Notes: generated by a model from the letters alone, not told the origin. Shown: positions 21,801 to 30,856, counted from the first letter of the stretch. The stretch is 64,000 nucleotides of DNA from Chitinophaga oryziterrae (GCF_009758125.1 NZ_WRXO01000004.1:434001-498000); one strand, 5' to 3'. Numbers and translations: made by a program.

Positions 21801-24800
21801 ATATGCTGCCCTCTTATTTTATAGAGGTGGCTGATTTACCATTGACGCCGAATGGAAAGATTGACCGGAATGCCTTACCAGCCCCCGGAAGTATCCGGAA
21901 TGCGGTATATATAGCACCTGCTAATGAACAGGAAGAACGGGTCAGCCATATCTGGCAGTCATTACTAAAGCAGGAGAGGGTAAGTGTAACAGACGACTTT
22001 TTTAGTCTTGGGGGGCATAGTCTGCGTTTAATGCAACTAACCAACCATTACAACCGGGAATTTGGTATCAGGCTTTCTATGGAAGACCTGTTCAGATATA
22101 CGACCATCCGTGATCATGCAGTGCTGATAGCAGGTAAAAACAGCGCTGTATCTGAAGGCATCCCTGTATTACCTGTACAGCAGGATTATGTGGTATCAGA
22201 CGGACAGCGCCGTCTCTGGATACTGGCACAGCAGGAGGAGCTTGGCGGTGCTTATCATTTACCGGGAAGTATTGAGTTTAATGAAGCATTATCGATACCC
22301 GCACTTGAAAATGCGATCGCCGGTGTGATTAACCGGCATGAAATACTGCGTACGGTATTCCGTGAAAATGAGCAAGGTGAATTACGACAGGTGATTTTAT
22401 CAGCAGATAAAATGCCATTCAACCTGGAATACATACATCTGGAAGATACAGATGAACAGGAGATCAGCAGGTATATTGCGGAAGTCTCCTGCAGGCCTTT
22501 TGATCTCCGGCACGGACCATTATTCCGTGCCGGCCTTATCCGCAAAAGCAACGACAATTATCAGCTCTGGTTCAATATGCATCATATTATCAGTGATGGC
22601 TGGTCTATGGAGGTGTTGTTGAAAGATGTGCAACAGTTGTACATGGCAGAGACAAAAGGGAACGGACTTATCCTGCCACCGCTATCCATACAATACAAAG
22701 ATTATGCAGCGTGGCAACAGGCACAGTTAAATATGCCTCAGGCGGCAGCACACCGGTTATACTGGCAACAACAATTACAGGGAGATCTTCCCGTACTGGA
22801 ATTGCCGGCCACTAATCCACGCCCGCTGTTGCAAACGCAGAATGGTAAGGGATTAGCCATGTTTATCCCTGGTTCGTCCGTATCACCTTTGCAGGAACTG
22901 TGTAATGCACATAATGCAACGCTGTTTATGGGATTGCTTGGCGTACTTAAGACATTGATATATCGTTATACCGGGCAGGAAGATATTATTATCGGAAGCC
23001 CTGTTGCTGGTCGCGAACATGCTGCCCTGGAAGACCAGATAGGTTTTTATATCAATACTCTTGTTTTGCGCACGCGGATCATTCCTGCAGCCGGGTTTAC
23101 AGATTTGCTCACCAATATAAGAGCTACCACACTAGCTGCCTATGAACATCAGGGTTATCCTTTTGACAGACTGGTAGAGGGCCTGGAACTGAAGAGAGAT
23201 ACCGCCCGTTCTCCTTTATTTGATGTGATGATGACTATGCAGAATCAGCAGGACAATAGTGATGCCGCAGATGTTCCAGCCAGGGAAGAGATTTTTGCCA
23301 CAGGCATGATCCATGTGAAATATGATATGCTGTTCAATATTCAGCAGATAGGAAAAGGAATACGGCTGGACCTCCGTTATAATGCTGATATATACAGTGA
23401 AACTGATGCCCGTAAAATATTACAGCACCTGCGCCGGCTGATTGATATAGTGGTAGACAGTCCGGCAGCACCTTTATGGAAACTGGACTATCTCTCTGCT
23501 GCAGAACATACCCATTTAACCAGGGGGATCAATATCAACAGGCATGTCTATAACCGTGATAAGCATATTATCATACTGTTTAAAGAACAGGCCGCCCGTA
23601 CACCGGAAAAAACAGCCGTGATAGCAGCCGGGGAAACAATCTCCTATGCGGAACTGGAGGCACGCAGTAACCAATTGGCCAACTACCTGCTGGCTACCGG
23701 TACTTCACGTGAAGAACCTGTGATCGTGATTGCCCGTAAATCCGTTTCGCTGGTTATTAACATACTGGGTATTCTAAAAGCAGGTGCCGCTTTTGTACCT
23801 GTAGATCCTGGTACGCCCGAAGACAGGCTTCAGTATATCATCGCAGATACCAATGCCAGGTTCATTACAGGCGATATGGAGGGCATTAGGGCTATTCAGC
23901 CACAGGACTGGGCACATATGTCACCCTCAGCACCTTCCGTTACAATCCGGCCTGATCAGGCGGCTTACGTCATGTATACCTCCGGCTCTACCGGTAAACC
24001 AAAAGGAGTGGTGATTGCGCATTATTCACTTACAGATCACCTGCTGGATATTATCCCGCGTACCGGACTGGATGAATGCCACTCATTTGCTATTCTTGCC
24101 TCCCTTGCCGCGGATGCCTATTATACCATCTTCTTTGCGTCCCTGTTACAGGGAGGTGAACTACATCTGCCTGCAGAAGAAATACTCTTTAACGGGGTAT
24201 TGCTAAAAGAATACCTGGGAGAGAACCGGATAGATGGGATTAAGATTTTTCCTTCCCTCTGGCAATCGTATGCCGGTGAGGATATCGTGATACTGCCACA
24301 TAAGGTGCTCATATTCGGAGGTGAGGCATTCAGCAATCATCTGTTAAAGCGGATAAGAGAATCGGGCTATAAAGGGCGCTTATTTAATCATTACGGCCCT
24401 ACAGAATCCACGATCGGTGTATTGCTTCACCAGGTAGATATAGACCGTCCGTATATACAGGTGCCTGTTGGGCGTCCTTATTCCAATACACAGGTATATA
24501 TCACAGACAGATATCTCCGCTTATGTGCTGAGGGTGTTGCAGGTGAATTACTTATAGGAGGAGATGGCGTAGCACTTGGTTACCTGAACAATCCTTTGCT
24601 TACAGCAGAGAAATTCATACCAGACCCTTTTACTCCCGGTGCCATTGTATACCGTACCGGCGACCTGGTACGCCGTAATACAGAAGGAGAGATTCTTTAT
24701 ATCGGCCGTACCGACGACCAGGTAAAAGTAAGAGGTTACCGTATTGAACCTGGGGAAATAGAACATGTGCTGCTAAAACAGGCTGGTATCACCGGAGGCG

Positions 24801-27800
24801 TAGTTACTGTATTCAAAGATGCAACCGGACAAAATTCGCTGGCCGCTTATTATACCGGGGAAGCCCTTACATCCGCAGTGCTGCGTACAGGTATGTCTGC
24901 AGAACTACCTGAGTATATGCTGCCAGCCTGGTTTATTCATCTGGACCATCTGCCATTAATGAAAAACGGTAAAACAGACCGGAGGGCATTACCTGCTCCA
25001 GACGGTATCTTATCACCTGTACAGGTACATTATACCGCCCCGCGTAATGAAGTGGAACAAGCCGTACTTGAATCCTGCCAGCATGTGATTAAAAGAGAAT
25101 TGCCCGGTGGTATGACAGACAGTTTTTTTGAATCCGGCGGAGATTCCATCAAAGCCATCCTGCTGGCCACACAGCTTAAAAAGCGCGGATATACTGTAAA
25201 GGTGGGAGATATACTTAAATACCCTGTACTGGAAGTATTATGCAGATTCGTGACAGGTACGGTACAACCGGTTGCTGCGATACAGGAAACAATAGAAGGG
25301 AAGGTATTACTGACACCTGTACAAACTTCCTTCTTTGAAAATAATTACGCTGATAAACATCATTACAACCAATCCGTATTACTGGAAAGCAGTTCCCCTT
25401 TAAACAGCGGCATTATAGAAAAATGCCTGCAATATTTAACGGCACATCACGATGCCCTGCGCATGGTATTTACTGAGGAAAATGTTGGCTGGCAGCAGTA
25501 TAACAGGAACAATAATGAAAAGGCGTATCACCTGGAAGAGCATGATCTGCGCAAACATCCGGAAGTAGAAAAGGAGATGAGAGAGATCTGCGATGAAGTA
25601 CAATCTTCTTTCAACCTGGCTAGAGGTCCGCTGTTTAAGGCAGTATTGTTCCATTTTTCCGAAAATGATTGCCTGTTGCTTGTTGCGCATCATCTTGTAA
25701 CAGATGGCGTAAGCTGGCGTATTATTATAGAAGATTTGTCCCTGTTATATGCCCAACTGGAAAATCAGCAGCCTGTAAAATTACCGGCCAAAACAGATTC
25801 TTTCCTTAAATGGGCTGCCGGACTGTATCAGGTTAGTAATACACTGTTTTCCGAAATCAGTTATTGGGAATCAATGGCCGCCAATCCTTTGCCACAGGAT
25901 GCTGATCTTCCGGCTACAAACCCTGTTTCACTGTCTTTCAGTTTGAGTAAAGAACAAACAACTTCCCTTGTTAATGAAGCAGGGAAAGTTTATAATACGG
26001 ATGTAAAGGACTTGTTGTTGTTAGCGCTGGGAATGTCTTTAAAAGATGTTTTCAAAATAAACAGTGTATTACTGGAAATGGAAGGGCATGGTCGCGAAGA
26101 GATCATACCTGAGTGTAATGTTTCGCGTACGGTAGGATGGTTTACCAGCATGTATCCTTTTGTTCTTACAATACCCGGAGAGAATATTACCGATAACCTG
26201 GTACAACTGAAAGAAACATTGCGGAATATTCCCAACAAAGGAATAGGGTATGGGATGCTGCGCTATTTACAGCAATCATTGAAACTATCCCGCCTGCCGG
26301 ATATTACATTTAATTACCTGGGTACTTTTGATACAGCATCTGATAAAGAAGTATTTAGTTTGTCTGGCCGTTACAGAGGCCTGGAAACTTCCGGCAGCTA
26401 TCTGCAACGGCATAAATTAATGATCTCATCTGTGATTGCGGAAGGAACGCTGTTATGCAGTGTCAGTTTCTCCGGTGCACAATACAAACCGGCCACTATA
26501 CAAAAATTGTTACAGGGGATGGAAGGTCATCTGTCAACAATGATCTCCCGGTTAGCTGTGGAAAAAAACACCTGGGTTACACCGGCAGATCTTAGTTTTA
26601 AAGGGATCAGTATAGGAGAACTGAAGTCACTGAATCCCACCGGGCAAACAGAAGACATCTACGAACAGTCGCCTTTGCAGGAAGGGATTTATTATCACTG
26701 GTTATCTTCACCAGCCTCTGCTTCTTATGTAAACCAGGTGTCTTACCAGGTATCCGGACGACTGGACATAAACGTGATTAAGAAAAGTTATGATTATTTG
26801 TGTAACCGTCATGCTATTCTGCGTACCTCTTTCACGCACCGTTATGCAGAAAAAAATCTGCAGATAGTAAAAAGAAAGGCTGGTAATGAGGCGAAACATA
26901 TACTGATGCCGGCAGATGTTGAGGAAGAGGTGTTTATACGTAGCTGTAAAGAAAGTGATATTCAGCAGGGATTTGATCTTCATACAGATTCACTGATGCG
27001 TTTATCCATTGTGGAAACAGGCAAAGATCAGTATGTTTTTATCTGGACTTATCACCATATCCTGATGGATGGCTGGTGCAGTGGAGTGCTGATTAGCGAG
27101 CTATATGTAATTTACCGTTCTATACTGGCAGGTGGCAGTCCCATGCTTCATCCTGTATTCCCTTATGTGAATTACATTAACTGGCTGGTCCGTTTGGATG
27201 CCGGTATCAGTAAAACATACTGGAACCGCTACCTGGAAGGATATGAAAATACGGCCCGTGTACCCTTTAAGCAATTCATAAAACAGGAACGCCCGCGAAT
27301 GCAACGTTTCCCTTTTATGATCAGTAACGACATAATGGTAAAGGTCCGCCGGATATGCAGTACACTGGACATTACAGAAAATACATTTATACAGGGTTGC
27401 TGGGCATGGTTACTAAGCAAATACAATAATACACAGGATGTGGTGTTTGGGGCGGTTGTTTCCGGGCGTCCGGGAGAACTCGAAGGTGTGGAAACCATGA
27501 TAGGTTTATTTATCAATACTATTCCTGTAAGAGCTCATTATACAGATCAGGATACCATTGGAAGTTTCCTTAAACGGATTCACGGAGATGCCGTAGATAC
27601 CCTGCCACATCATTACCTGCCACTTGCAGAAGCACAGGCAGAAAGTATATTACGCAATGAGTTGTTCGATCATATTTTTGTATATGAAAACTTTCCTGTA
27701 CAGGAAATTATTTCCTCCGGATTATCAGGAGGAGAAGGTCTGGAATCACTAACGCTGGTATCATCTGATGTGTATGTGGAATCCAACTATGATTTCACTG

Positions 27801-29812
27801 TACAGGTAGCCCCGGTAGGCAATGAGGTACGGATCACATTCATGTACAGGGATACCGCTTTTTCTGCTGCAGCCATCGCAGAGATGCACGCTCATTTAAT
27901 GAATGTGATTACAGGGTTTGCAGAGGATGAGCAGGTACCGTTAAGTGATGTACGTTTCCTTAGTGCAGTGGAACAGCAACTGTTACTACAATGCACATCG
28001 GCAGTAGCATATCCTGTACAGGAAACGATTATCTCCCTGTTTGAAAAACAGGCATCATTAACGCCGGATGCCCCGGCATTGGCATTTGAAGGGCACATAT
28101 TGACCTACAGAGAACTGAATGATGCAGCTAACCGTCTGGGACATTACCTTGTCAGTAAAGGGGTGCAACCGGGAAGTCTGGTGCCTTTATGTGCAGACCG
28201 TTCTGTAGAGGCTGTGACTGGCCTGCTGGGTATTATGAAAGCAGGTGCCGGCTATGTACCGGTAGATCCTTCTTATCCAAAGGAACGTATCAGTTATATC
28301 CTCTCGGATATCGGGGCTGATATTGTGGTAACCCTTAGCGGGAGTGCGGATAAAATAACAACTGGCAGCAAGGTGTTGCTGGATAATGATGCGGAGTTAA
28401 TTGCAGCCTGTTCTTCCGCAAATACTGTTGTTGTGAATACGGGTAACAATCCTTTGTATGTGATCTATACTTCTGGTTCCACAGGCACTCCAAAAGGAGT
28501 GTTGATCAGTCATACAAACATGGTGGATTATGTTTATGGCATACAGCAAAAATTACCGTTATCAGATTGTAAACAGTTGGCACTTGTATCCGGTATCTCC
28601 ACCGATCTGGGGAATACCGTATTATATACATCTCTTTTACAGGGAAGTTGCCTGCACCTGTTCTCTATGGATATGGTGAATAACGGAAATGCGCTTACCG
28701 GATATTTTAACAGGTATGAGATCGATTGTCTCAAGATAGTGCCTTCTCACTGGAAAGCATTATCATCCGGTGATCAGCTGCTGCTGCCTGCCCGCTTGCT
28801 GATATTTGGAGGAGAAACCCTGCATACGGATGTAGTAAGGAAGGTAAGGGCAACCGGTAGTACCTGTACGATCGTTAATCATTACGGTCCTACGGAAACT
28901 ACTGTTGGTAAATTGTTACACATAGTAACCGACGCGGATGATTATGGGGATATTATACCGGTAGGCAGGCCGTTTTCCAACACACAGATATATATCCTGG
29001 ATAAACAACAGCAGTTATGTGCGGCGGGTACGACCGGAGAATTGTATATCGGCGGTATTGGCGTATCAGCGGGCTATTTACATAACCCGGAGTTAACAGC
29101 CCTGCGCTTTGTGGTAAATCCTTTTGCAGATGATATGTTGTACAAAACAGGAGACGCTGTAAAATACCTGGAAGACGGCAATATTGTTTTTCTGGGACGT
29201 ACTGATAACCAGGTAAAAGTACGTGGTTACAGGGTGGAACTGGAAGAGATTGAAAACGTATTACAAAATGCACCGGGTGTAACACAGGGGGCCGTTGTGA
29301 TCGTAGAAGATGCCGCAGGTGACAAACAACTGGTAGGATACATCACCGGAACGGCAAACAGGCAGGACGTGGCTGCTTACCTGCAGGAACGTTTACCAGT
29401 GCATATGCAGCCTTCACAATTGTTACAACTCCCGGTTTTGCCACTTACCGTCAATGGTAAGATCAACCGGAGAGAACTGGCAATACTTGATATTACAGGT
29501 ATGCAGGAACAGGTCGTTTATGTTGCTCCGCGTAATGAAACAGAGATTATGCTGGCAGATTTGTGGCAGGAGGTGCTTGGACTACAAAATCCGGTAAGTG
29601 TAAAAGCTGATTTCTTTGATCTTGGAGGCCATAGCATAAAAGTAATTAAACTGTTATCCCGTATTTCAAAAGCTTTTGGAATAGTACTAAGTATACAGAC
29701 CATTTTCAAAGAAGCGACCATTGAACATCTTGCTCATGAAATAGAAAACATCCGCTGGCTCAACCAGCAACAGCAACCCAGTGATAAACCCAAAGAAAAG
29801 ATCAAAATATAA
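15812..29812 (+). CDS. NRPS2: tetramodular synthetase with one epimerase
   Basis: The 4,666-residue synthetase reads TubC-docking (1-55), C1 (HHIIFDG at 195), A1, T1 (Ser1040), C2 (His1225), A2, T2 (Ser2070), C3 (His2257), A3, T3 (Ser3112), E, C4, A4, T4 (Ser4608). A1 is the near-identical copy of NRPS1 A2 (DVFHFSLVEK, Ser-like). A2 reads DILQIGVIWK, almost the classical glycine code. A3 reads DATKIGHIGK, an Asp-like code with Ala at the second position. T3 has the GGDSI core usual before an E domain; E (about 3163-3610) has HHLVTDGVSW, EGHGRE and FNYLG, so it looks active and should give a D residue. C4 has SPLQEGIYYHW and HHILMDGW as in D-accepting C domains. A4 reads DLTKIGHVGK, Asp. The tail ends KEKIKI. 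ATG 15812 is chosen over an upstream TTG at 15749, which overlaps the previous gene, because the docking domain begins there. Confidence 0.94.
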   Translation: MDFLLLLSELRKRGVELRREGNELKVKAAEGILNASLIASIKEHKDTILERLQMAEKEKAVFPVAAAADNYPVSFGQKGIWLLSQHPDASRAYNIPLSIRLGPAVVLPVLEQALQDMVTRHEALRTAFIRDENGTLRQQICQVKLSVKYKHIQDETLKTVMYEESMELFDLSKAPLIKATIIQDTEQSYLLLNIHHIIFDGFSGGIFQQELMNIYQSKLANRPSSLPQPGNTFKDFAAWEHTAIHDRQLLKEENFWKEQLSGEWPLLQLRQSVRPVVRTNGGDRIVLHLEDALRIQLGAYCAGERVSLYAALLSALNVLFYRYTGHSDLLTGTVVTGREHVSMQSVIGLFVNSLPVRTKLSPEDSMEKAVEKQHRLLEEVYVHQQLPFSYMVEMMDIKYNSSHAAVFDILVVFNDRRKTGVSEVSSDFIFMEDDLRTTSQFDLSFSFSVTDDSLDLSVEFNTDIYDAAFISRFGVHYENLLRAFVNFPGVNISTVDYLSVAEKKELLEVFNNTVVPVEQGHTLVSLFREQVQLHGSHPVLYFRDRSFSFAEIDVLSSQLSHYLLAEYDLLPEELVAVCLQRSEWLIISLLAVLKAGCAYVPVDPSHPAERINYVIADSGSRIVLDKEEIERFELVQSSYPVTAPEMLQQDSSLAYVIYTSGSTGRPKGCMVEHRSVLNRLAWGAKHYAYTLSDKLLQKTNFTFDVSVFEIFTPLCFGSSLVLCEDEDVYSPERIGRLIASHQITLAHFVPGMLQSFINTDMGGGADLRSLRRVFCSGESLPLSTVTAWYKQVAIPLSNLYGPTEASVEVSYYDIPFDTGLITIGGPVSNTQLYVLDDSQQLLPVGISGELYIGGVQVARGYHNQPELTAARFIPDEFKGSGRLYKTGDRVRWLSDGSIEYIGRMDNQVKLRGYRIEPGEIEHVLTEQPGITAAIVVVHNDMLLGYVEGTCDELLLKKSLQQRLPDYMVPVRIIQVESFPLTGSGKVDRRALPLPDSIIASAYVAPRTSLETGLSVLWKELLKKDDVISVESDFFELGGHSLRLMQLINQYEKLYHVKVSMPLLFRHTTIASHAKLLTGSAAGEYTPILPVGISPDYAVSDGQRRIWILSQLKDASVSYHLFGHLELSGEYDAGLFEEAVLRIIARHESLRTVFRENPDSELRQVILPADQQQFHLHTGFAKDLATAKLSLQESIEQPFDLANGPLLRVSLLKLGTGGSLCGFNMHHIISDGWSMQILQQEVFAVYNALKEGKPAVLKPLAIQYKDYAAWQQLQPMKLSANWWKEQFAGELPVLELPGNSGRPSVKTYHGYVLLYRINAVNTGRLQAYCHKQGSTLFMGLLAVLNTLLYRYSGQEDIIIGSPVAGRNHSELEGQIGFYINTLALRNHLKGEDSFSALLENIKRLTLEAYEHQAYPFDKLVEDLPLKRDTSRAVLFDVMMILHNQQENNEGSRLEAGKVYDGGACTAKFDHTFYFTPTADGLDMGVEYNTDIYDKAHMSSMLMHFDSLLQSVLNSPEESISKADYLLQEEKEQLLFTFNNTAFDYPHDTTVIDLFREQVSARPEASAVIFEGNSYTYQQLEKHSNALAGWLQQQGVSSEVQVPVYLPRSADLVVAILAILKAGGTYLPVDPEYPLQRVQYMLNDAAASVIITNRELANQLDGPARYKIITTDHIPDASLIDIRVKSDQLAYVIYTSGSTGNPKGVQIPHSNLVNFIHGMDHLLELTQDDHLLAITSISFDISILELLWTLSRGMKITIRSSSMSLNNFDQYTSVTALQITPSYLGVLLEDTGSHVFLSNLQHLIVGGEKFPEDLLSRVRNYTSAKVYNVYGPTETTIWSSGIKLETGRVTAGKPIVNTGIYILDKNQQLCPVGISGELYIGGAGVARGYSNNEALTAARFITLAQTGRIYATGDLARWLPDGTIEILGRNDHQVKVRGYRIETGEIESVINTYEEVRQCVVVAVKDETGNNLLAGYLSVRKNYREEVLYNLLKQRLPDYMLPSYFIEVADLPLTPNGKIDRNALPAPGSIRNAVYIAPANEQEERVSHIWQSLLKQERVSVTDDFFSLGGHSLRLMQLTNHYNREFGIRLSMEDLFRYTTIRDHAVLIAGKNSAVSEGIPVLPVQQDYVVSDGQRRLWILAQQEELGGAYHLPGSIEFNEALSIPALENAIAGVINRHEILRTVFRENEQGELRQVILSADKMPFNLEYIHLEDTDEQEISRYIAEVSCRPFDLRHGPLFRAGLIRKSNDNYQLWFNMHHIISDGWSMEVLLKDVQQLYMAETKGNGLILPPLSIQYKDYAAWQQAQLNMPQAAAHRLYWQQQLQGDLPVLELPATNPRPLLQTQNGKGLAMFIPGSSVSPLQELCNAHNATLFMGLLGVLKTLIYRYTGQEDIIIGSPVAGREHAALEDQIGFYINTLVLRTRIIPAAGFTDLLTNIRATTLAAYEHQGYPFDRLVEGLELKRDTARSPLFDVMMTMQNQQDNSDAADVPAREEIFATGMIHVKYDMLFNIQQIGKGIRLDLRYNADIYSETDARKILQHLRRLIDIVVDSPAAPLWKLDYLSAAEHTHLTRGININRHVYNRDKHIIILFKEQAARTPEKTAVIAAGETISYAELEARSNQLANYLLATGTSREEPVIVIARKSVSLVINILGILKAGAAFVPVDPGTPEDRLQYIIADTNARFITGDMEGIRAIQPQDWAHMSPSAPSVTIRPDQAAYVMYTSGSTGKPKGVVIAHYSLTDHLLDIIPRTGLDECHSFAILASLAADAYYTIFFASLLQGGELHLPAEEILFNGVLLKEYLGENRIDGIKIFPSLWQSYAGEDIVILPHKVLIFGGEAFSNHLLKRIRESGYKGRLFNHYGPTESTIGVLLHQVDIDRPYIQVPVGRPYSNTQVYITDRYLRLCAEGVAGELLIGGDGVALGYLNNPLLTAEKFIPDPFTPGAIVYRTGDLVRRNTEGEILYIGRTDDQVKVRGYRIEPGEIEHVLLKQAGITGGVVTVFKDATGQNSLAAYYTGEALTSAVLRTGMSAELPEYMLPAWFIHLDHLPLMKNGKTDRRALPAPDGILSPVQVHYTAPRNEVEQAVLESCQHVIKRELPGGMTDSFFESGGDSIKAILLATQLKKRGYTVKVGDILKYPVLEVLCRFVTGTVQPVAAIQETIEGKVLLTPVQTSFFENNYADKHHYNQSVLLESSSPLNSGIIEKCLQYLTAHHDALRMVFTEENVGWQQYNRNNNEKAYHLEEHDLRKHPEVEKEMREICDEVQSSFNLARGPLFKAVLFHFSENDCLLLVAHHLVTDGVSWRIIIEDLSLLYAQLENQQPVKLPAKTDSFLKWAAGLYQVSNTLFSEISYWESMAANPLPQDADLPATNPVSLSFSLSKEQTTSLVNEAGKVYNTDVKDLLLLALGMSLKDVFKINSVLLEMEGHGREEIIPECNVSRTVGWFTSMYPFVLTIPGENITDNLVQLKETLRNIPNKGIGYGMLRYLQQSLKLSRLPDITFNYLGTFDTASDKEVFSLSGRYRGLETSGSYLQRHKLMISSVIAEGTLLCSVSFSGAQYKPATIQKLLQGMEGHLSTMISRLAVEKNTWVTPADLSFKGISIGELKSLNPTGQTEDIYEQSPLQEGIYYHWLSSPASASYVNQVSYQVSGRLDINVIKKSYDYLCNRHAILRTSFTHRYAEKNLQIVKRKAGNEAKHILMPADVEEEVFIRSCKESDIQQGFDLHTDSLMRLSIVETGKDQYVFIWTYHHILMDGWCSGVLISELYVIYRSILAGGSPMLHPVFPYVNYINWLVRLDAGISKTYWNRYLEGYENTARVPFKQFIKQERPRMQRFPFMISNDIMVKVRRICSTLDITENTFIQGCWAWLLSKYNNTQDVVFGAVVSGRPGELEGVETMIGLFINTIPVRAHYTDQDTIGSFLKRIHGDAVDTLPHHYLPLAEAQAESILRNELFDHIFVYENFPVQEIISSGLSGGEGLESLTLVSSDVYVESNYDFTVQVAPVGNEVRITFMYRDTAFSAAAIAEMHAHLMNVITGFAEDEQVPLSDVRFLSAVEQQLLLQCTSAVAYPVQETIISLFEKQASLTPDAPALAFEGHILTYRELNDAANRLGHYLVSKGVQPGSLVPLCADRSVEAVTGLLGIMKAGAGYVPVDPSYPKERISYILSDIGADIVVTLSGSADKITTGSKVLLDNDAELIAACSSANTVVVNTGNNPLYVIYTSGSTGTPKGVLISHTNMVDYVYGIQQKLPLSDCKQLALVSGISTDLGNTVLYTSLLQGSCLHLFSMDMVNNGNALTGYFNRYEIDCLKIVPSHWKALSSGDQLLLPARLLIFGGETLHTDVVRKVRATGSTCTIVNHYGPTETTVGKLLHIVTDADDYGDIIPVGRPFSNTQIYILDKQQQLCAAGTTGELYIGGIGVSAGYLHNPELTALRFVVNPFADDMLYKTGDAVKYLEDGNIVFLGRTDNQVKVRGYRVELEEIENVLQNAPGVTQGAVVIVEDAAGDKQLVGYITGTANRQDVAAYLQERLPVHMQPSQLLQLPVLPLTVNGKINRRELAILDITGMQEQVVYVAPRNETEIMLADLWQEVLGLQNPVSVKADFFDLGGHSIKVIKLLSRISKAFGIVLSIQTIFKEATIEHLAHEIENIRWLNQQQQPSDKPKEKIKI
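17295..19141 (+). repeat. Near-identical A-T block, copy 2 (in NRPS2 module 1)
   Basis: This is the second copy of the 1,847-base block found at 8118-9964. Its upstream edge lies in the linker after a quite different C domain (HHIIFDGFS type). Its downstream edge lies inside the first motif of C2. Because both edges fall in conserved linker or motif sequence, the reading frame and module order stay intact. Fourteen of 16 differences are silent. Confidence 0.95.
20390..22070 (+). repeat. Gly-type A-T block, diverged copy 1 (NRPS2 module 2)
   Basis: This region is clearly related at DNA level to 59851-61539 in NRPS5. By eye, similarity is moderate at the 5' end and very high at the 3' end; for example, the stretch encoding LPDYMLPSYFIE through KIDRNALPAPGSIRNAVYIAPA differs at only a few bases. 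It encodes the A domain with code DILQIGVIWK and its T domain. Edges are approximate. Confidence 0.7.
25300..26640 (+). other. Epimerization domain of NRPS2
   Basis: This part of NRPS2 encodes an E domain that should equilibrate the Asp-type residue on T3 to the D form. It opens with LLTPVQTSFFENNYADKHH and has the His motif HHLVTDGVSWR (His3293 of the protein), EGHGREE, RTVGWFTSMYPF, PNKGIGYGML and FNYLG. All core motifs look intact, and the next C domain is of the D-accepting type. Confidence 0.9.
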
Positions 29813-29830
29813 CCTCTAAAAAAATCAATT

Positions 29831-30856
29831 ATGGAAAACATTATAGATACACTGATCAATGAGAGCAGTGTTATTCAAAAACCATTCGATGAGCAGAGCA
29901 ACCAGGTATTGCCTTTACTGATCACTCCTGCTGGTCCGGATAGTGACCTGAGCCTGTGGGTAAAGGAAAATGCAGCAGCGTTCGACCGTCTGCTGGTCCA
30001 ACACGGTGGCATTCTTTTTCGTGGTTTCGGGATCAGGTCTGTAGAGGATTTTAACAACTTTATGAAATGTTTCAATACAGACCCGCTGCCTTACATGTTC
30101 CGTTCTTCTCCCCGAAAGGAAGTAGATCTCAATATCAAAAATATTTATACCTCTACCATATATCCTAATGAGCGTACCATCAACATGCATAGTGAATCTT
30201 CCTATAGCAGGGTATGGGGGAAAAAGATAGTTTTCTGCTGTATCATTCCTGCCACAGAAGGAGGTGAAACGCCTATTGCAGATACCCGCAGGGTTTTACA
30301 GGCACTGAGTCCTGCACTGGTGGAAAAGTTCAGGGCAAAAGGTGTAAGATACCGTCGTAATCTGTTGCCGGACCTTGGCATGCCATGGCAGGAAGTATTC
30401 CAGACAGATGATCTGAAAGTAGTAGATGAAACCTGCAGGAAGAATAATATTGAGTATAAAATACTGGATAAAGACCATATGGTAATTGAATGGGTAAAGG
30501 ATGCAATTGTAAAACATCCGGTTACACAGGAGGATACATGGTTTAATCATGCTTACTTCTTTCACCGTTTTTCACGTTATGAAGAACTTGAACTGGAACA
30601 TGATGATTTCTTCCCGAGTGAATATCTTACCTCTGAAACATTCTTTGGTGACGGTACAGAGATCTCTTCGGAAGAATATAAAGAAATCGCAGCAGCCTAC
30701 AAACAGAATATTGTAGCATTCCCTTATCAGCAGGGGGATATCATTTTCCTCGATAACATGCTGGCTGCACACGGACGTTATCCTTACAAAGGCGACAGAC
30801 TGATTGCCACTGCTATTATTGAAGCCGCTTACGACGCAGGAAATATTAATTCATAG
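29831..30856 (+). CDS. SyrP-like Fe(II)/2-oxoglutarate dioxygenase (TauD/TfdA family), putative Asp beta-hydroxylase
   Basis: The 341-residue product is a non-haem iron, 2-oxoglutarate-dependent oxygenase. The iron ligands appear to be His120 and Glu122 in NMHSESSY and His314 in AAHGRYPY; Arg323 shortly after is a good candidate for binding 2-oxoglutarate. HGGILFRGFGI (about 57-67) is the usual family opening. Proteins of this type in peptide pathways (SyrP, AsnO) hydroxylate a side-chain beta carbon; SyrP acts on aspartate held on a carrier domain. Four A domains here read Asp-like codes, two on each side of this gene, so beta-hydroxyaspartate is the natural guess. One enzyme may serve several carriers, and I see no separate interface domain that would mark its target. 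It starts 18 bases after NRPS2 and ends 13 bases before NRPS3. Confidence 0.85.
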   Translation: MENIIDTLINESSVIQKPFDEQSNQVLPLLITPAGPDSDLSLWVKENAAAFDRLLVQHGGILFRGFGIRSVEDFNNFMKCFNTDPLPYMFRSSPRKEVDLNIKNIYTSTIYPNERTINMHSESSYSRVWGKKIVFCCIIPATEGGETPIADTRRVLQALSPALVEKFRAKGVRYRRNLLPDLGMPWQEVFQTDDLKVVDETCRKNNIEYKILDKDHMVIEWVKDAIVKHPVTQEDTWFNHAYFFHRFSRYEELELEHDDFFPSEYLTSETFFGDGTEISSEEYKEIAAAYKQNIVAFPYQQGDIIFLDNMLAAHGRYPYKGDRLIATAIIEAAYDAGNINS

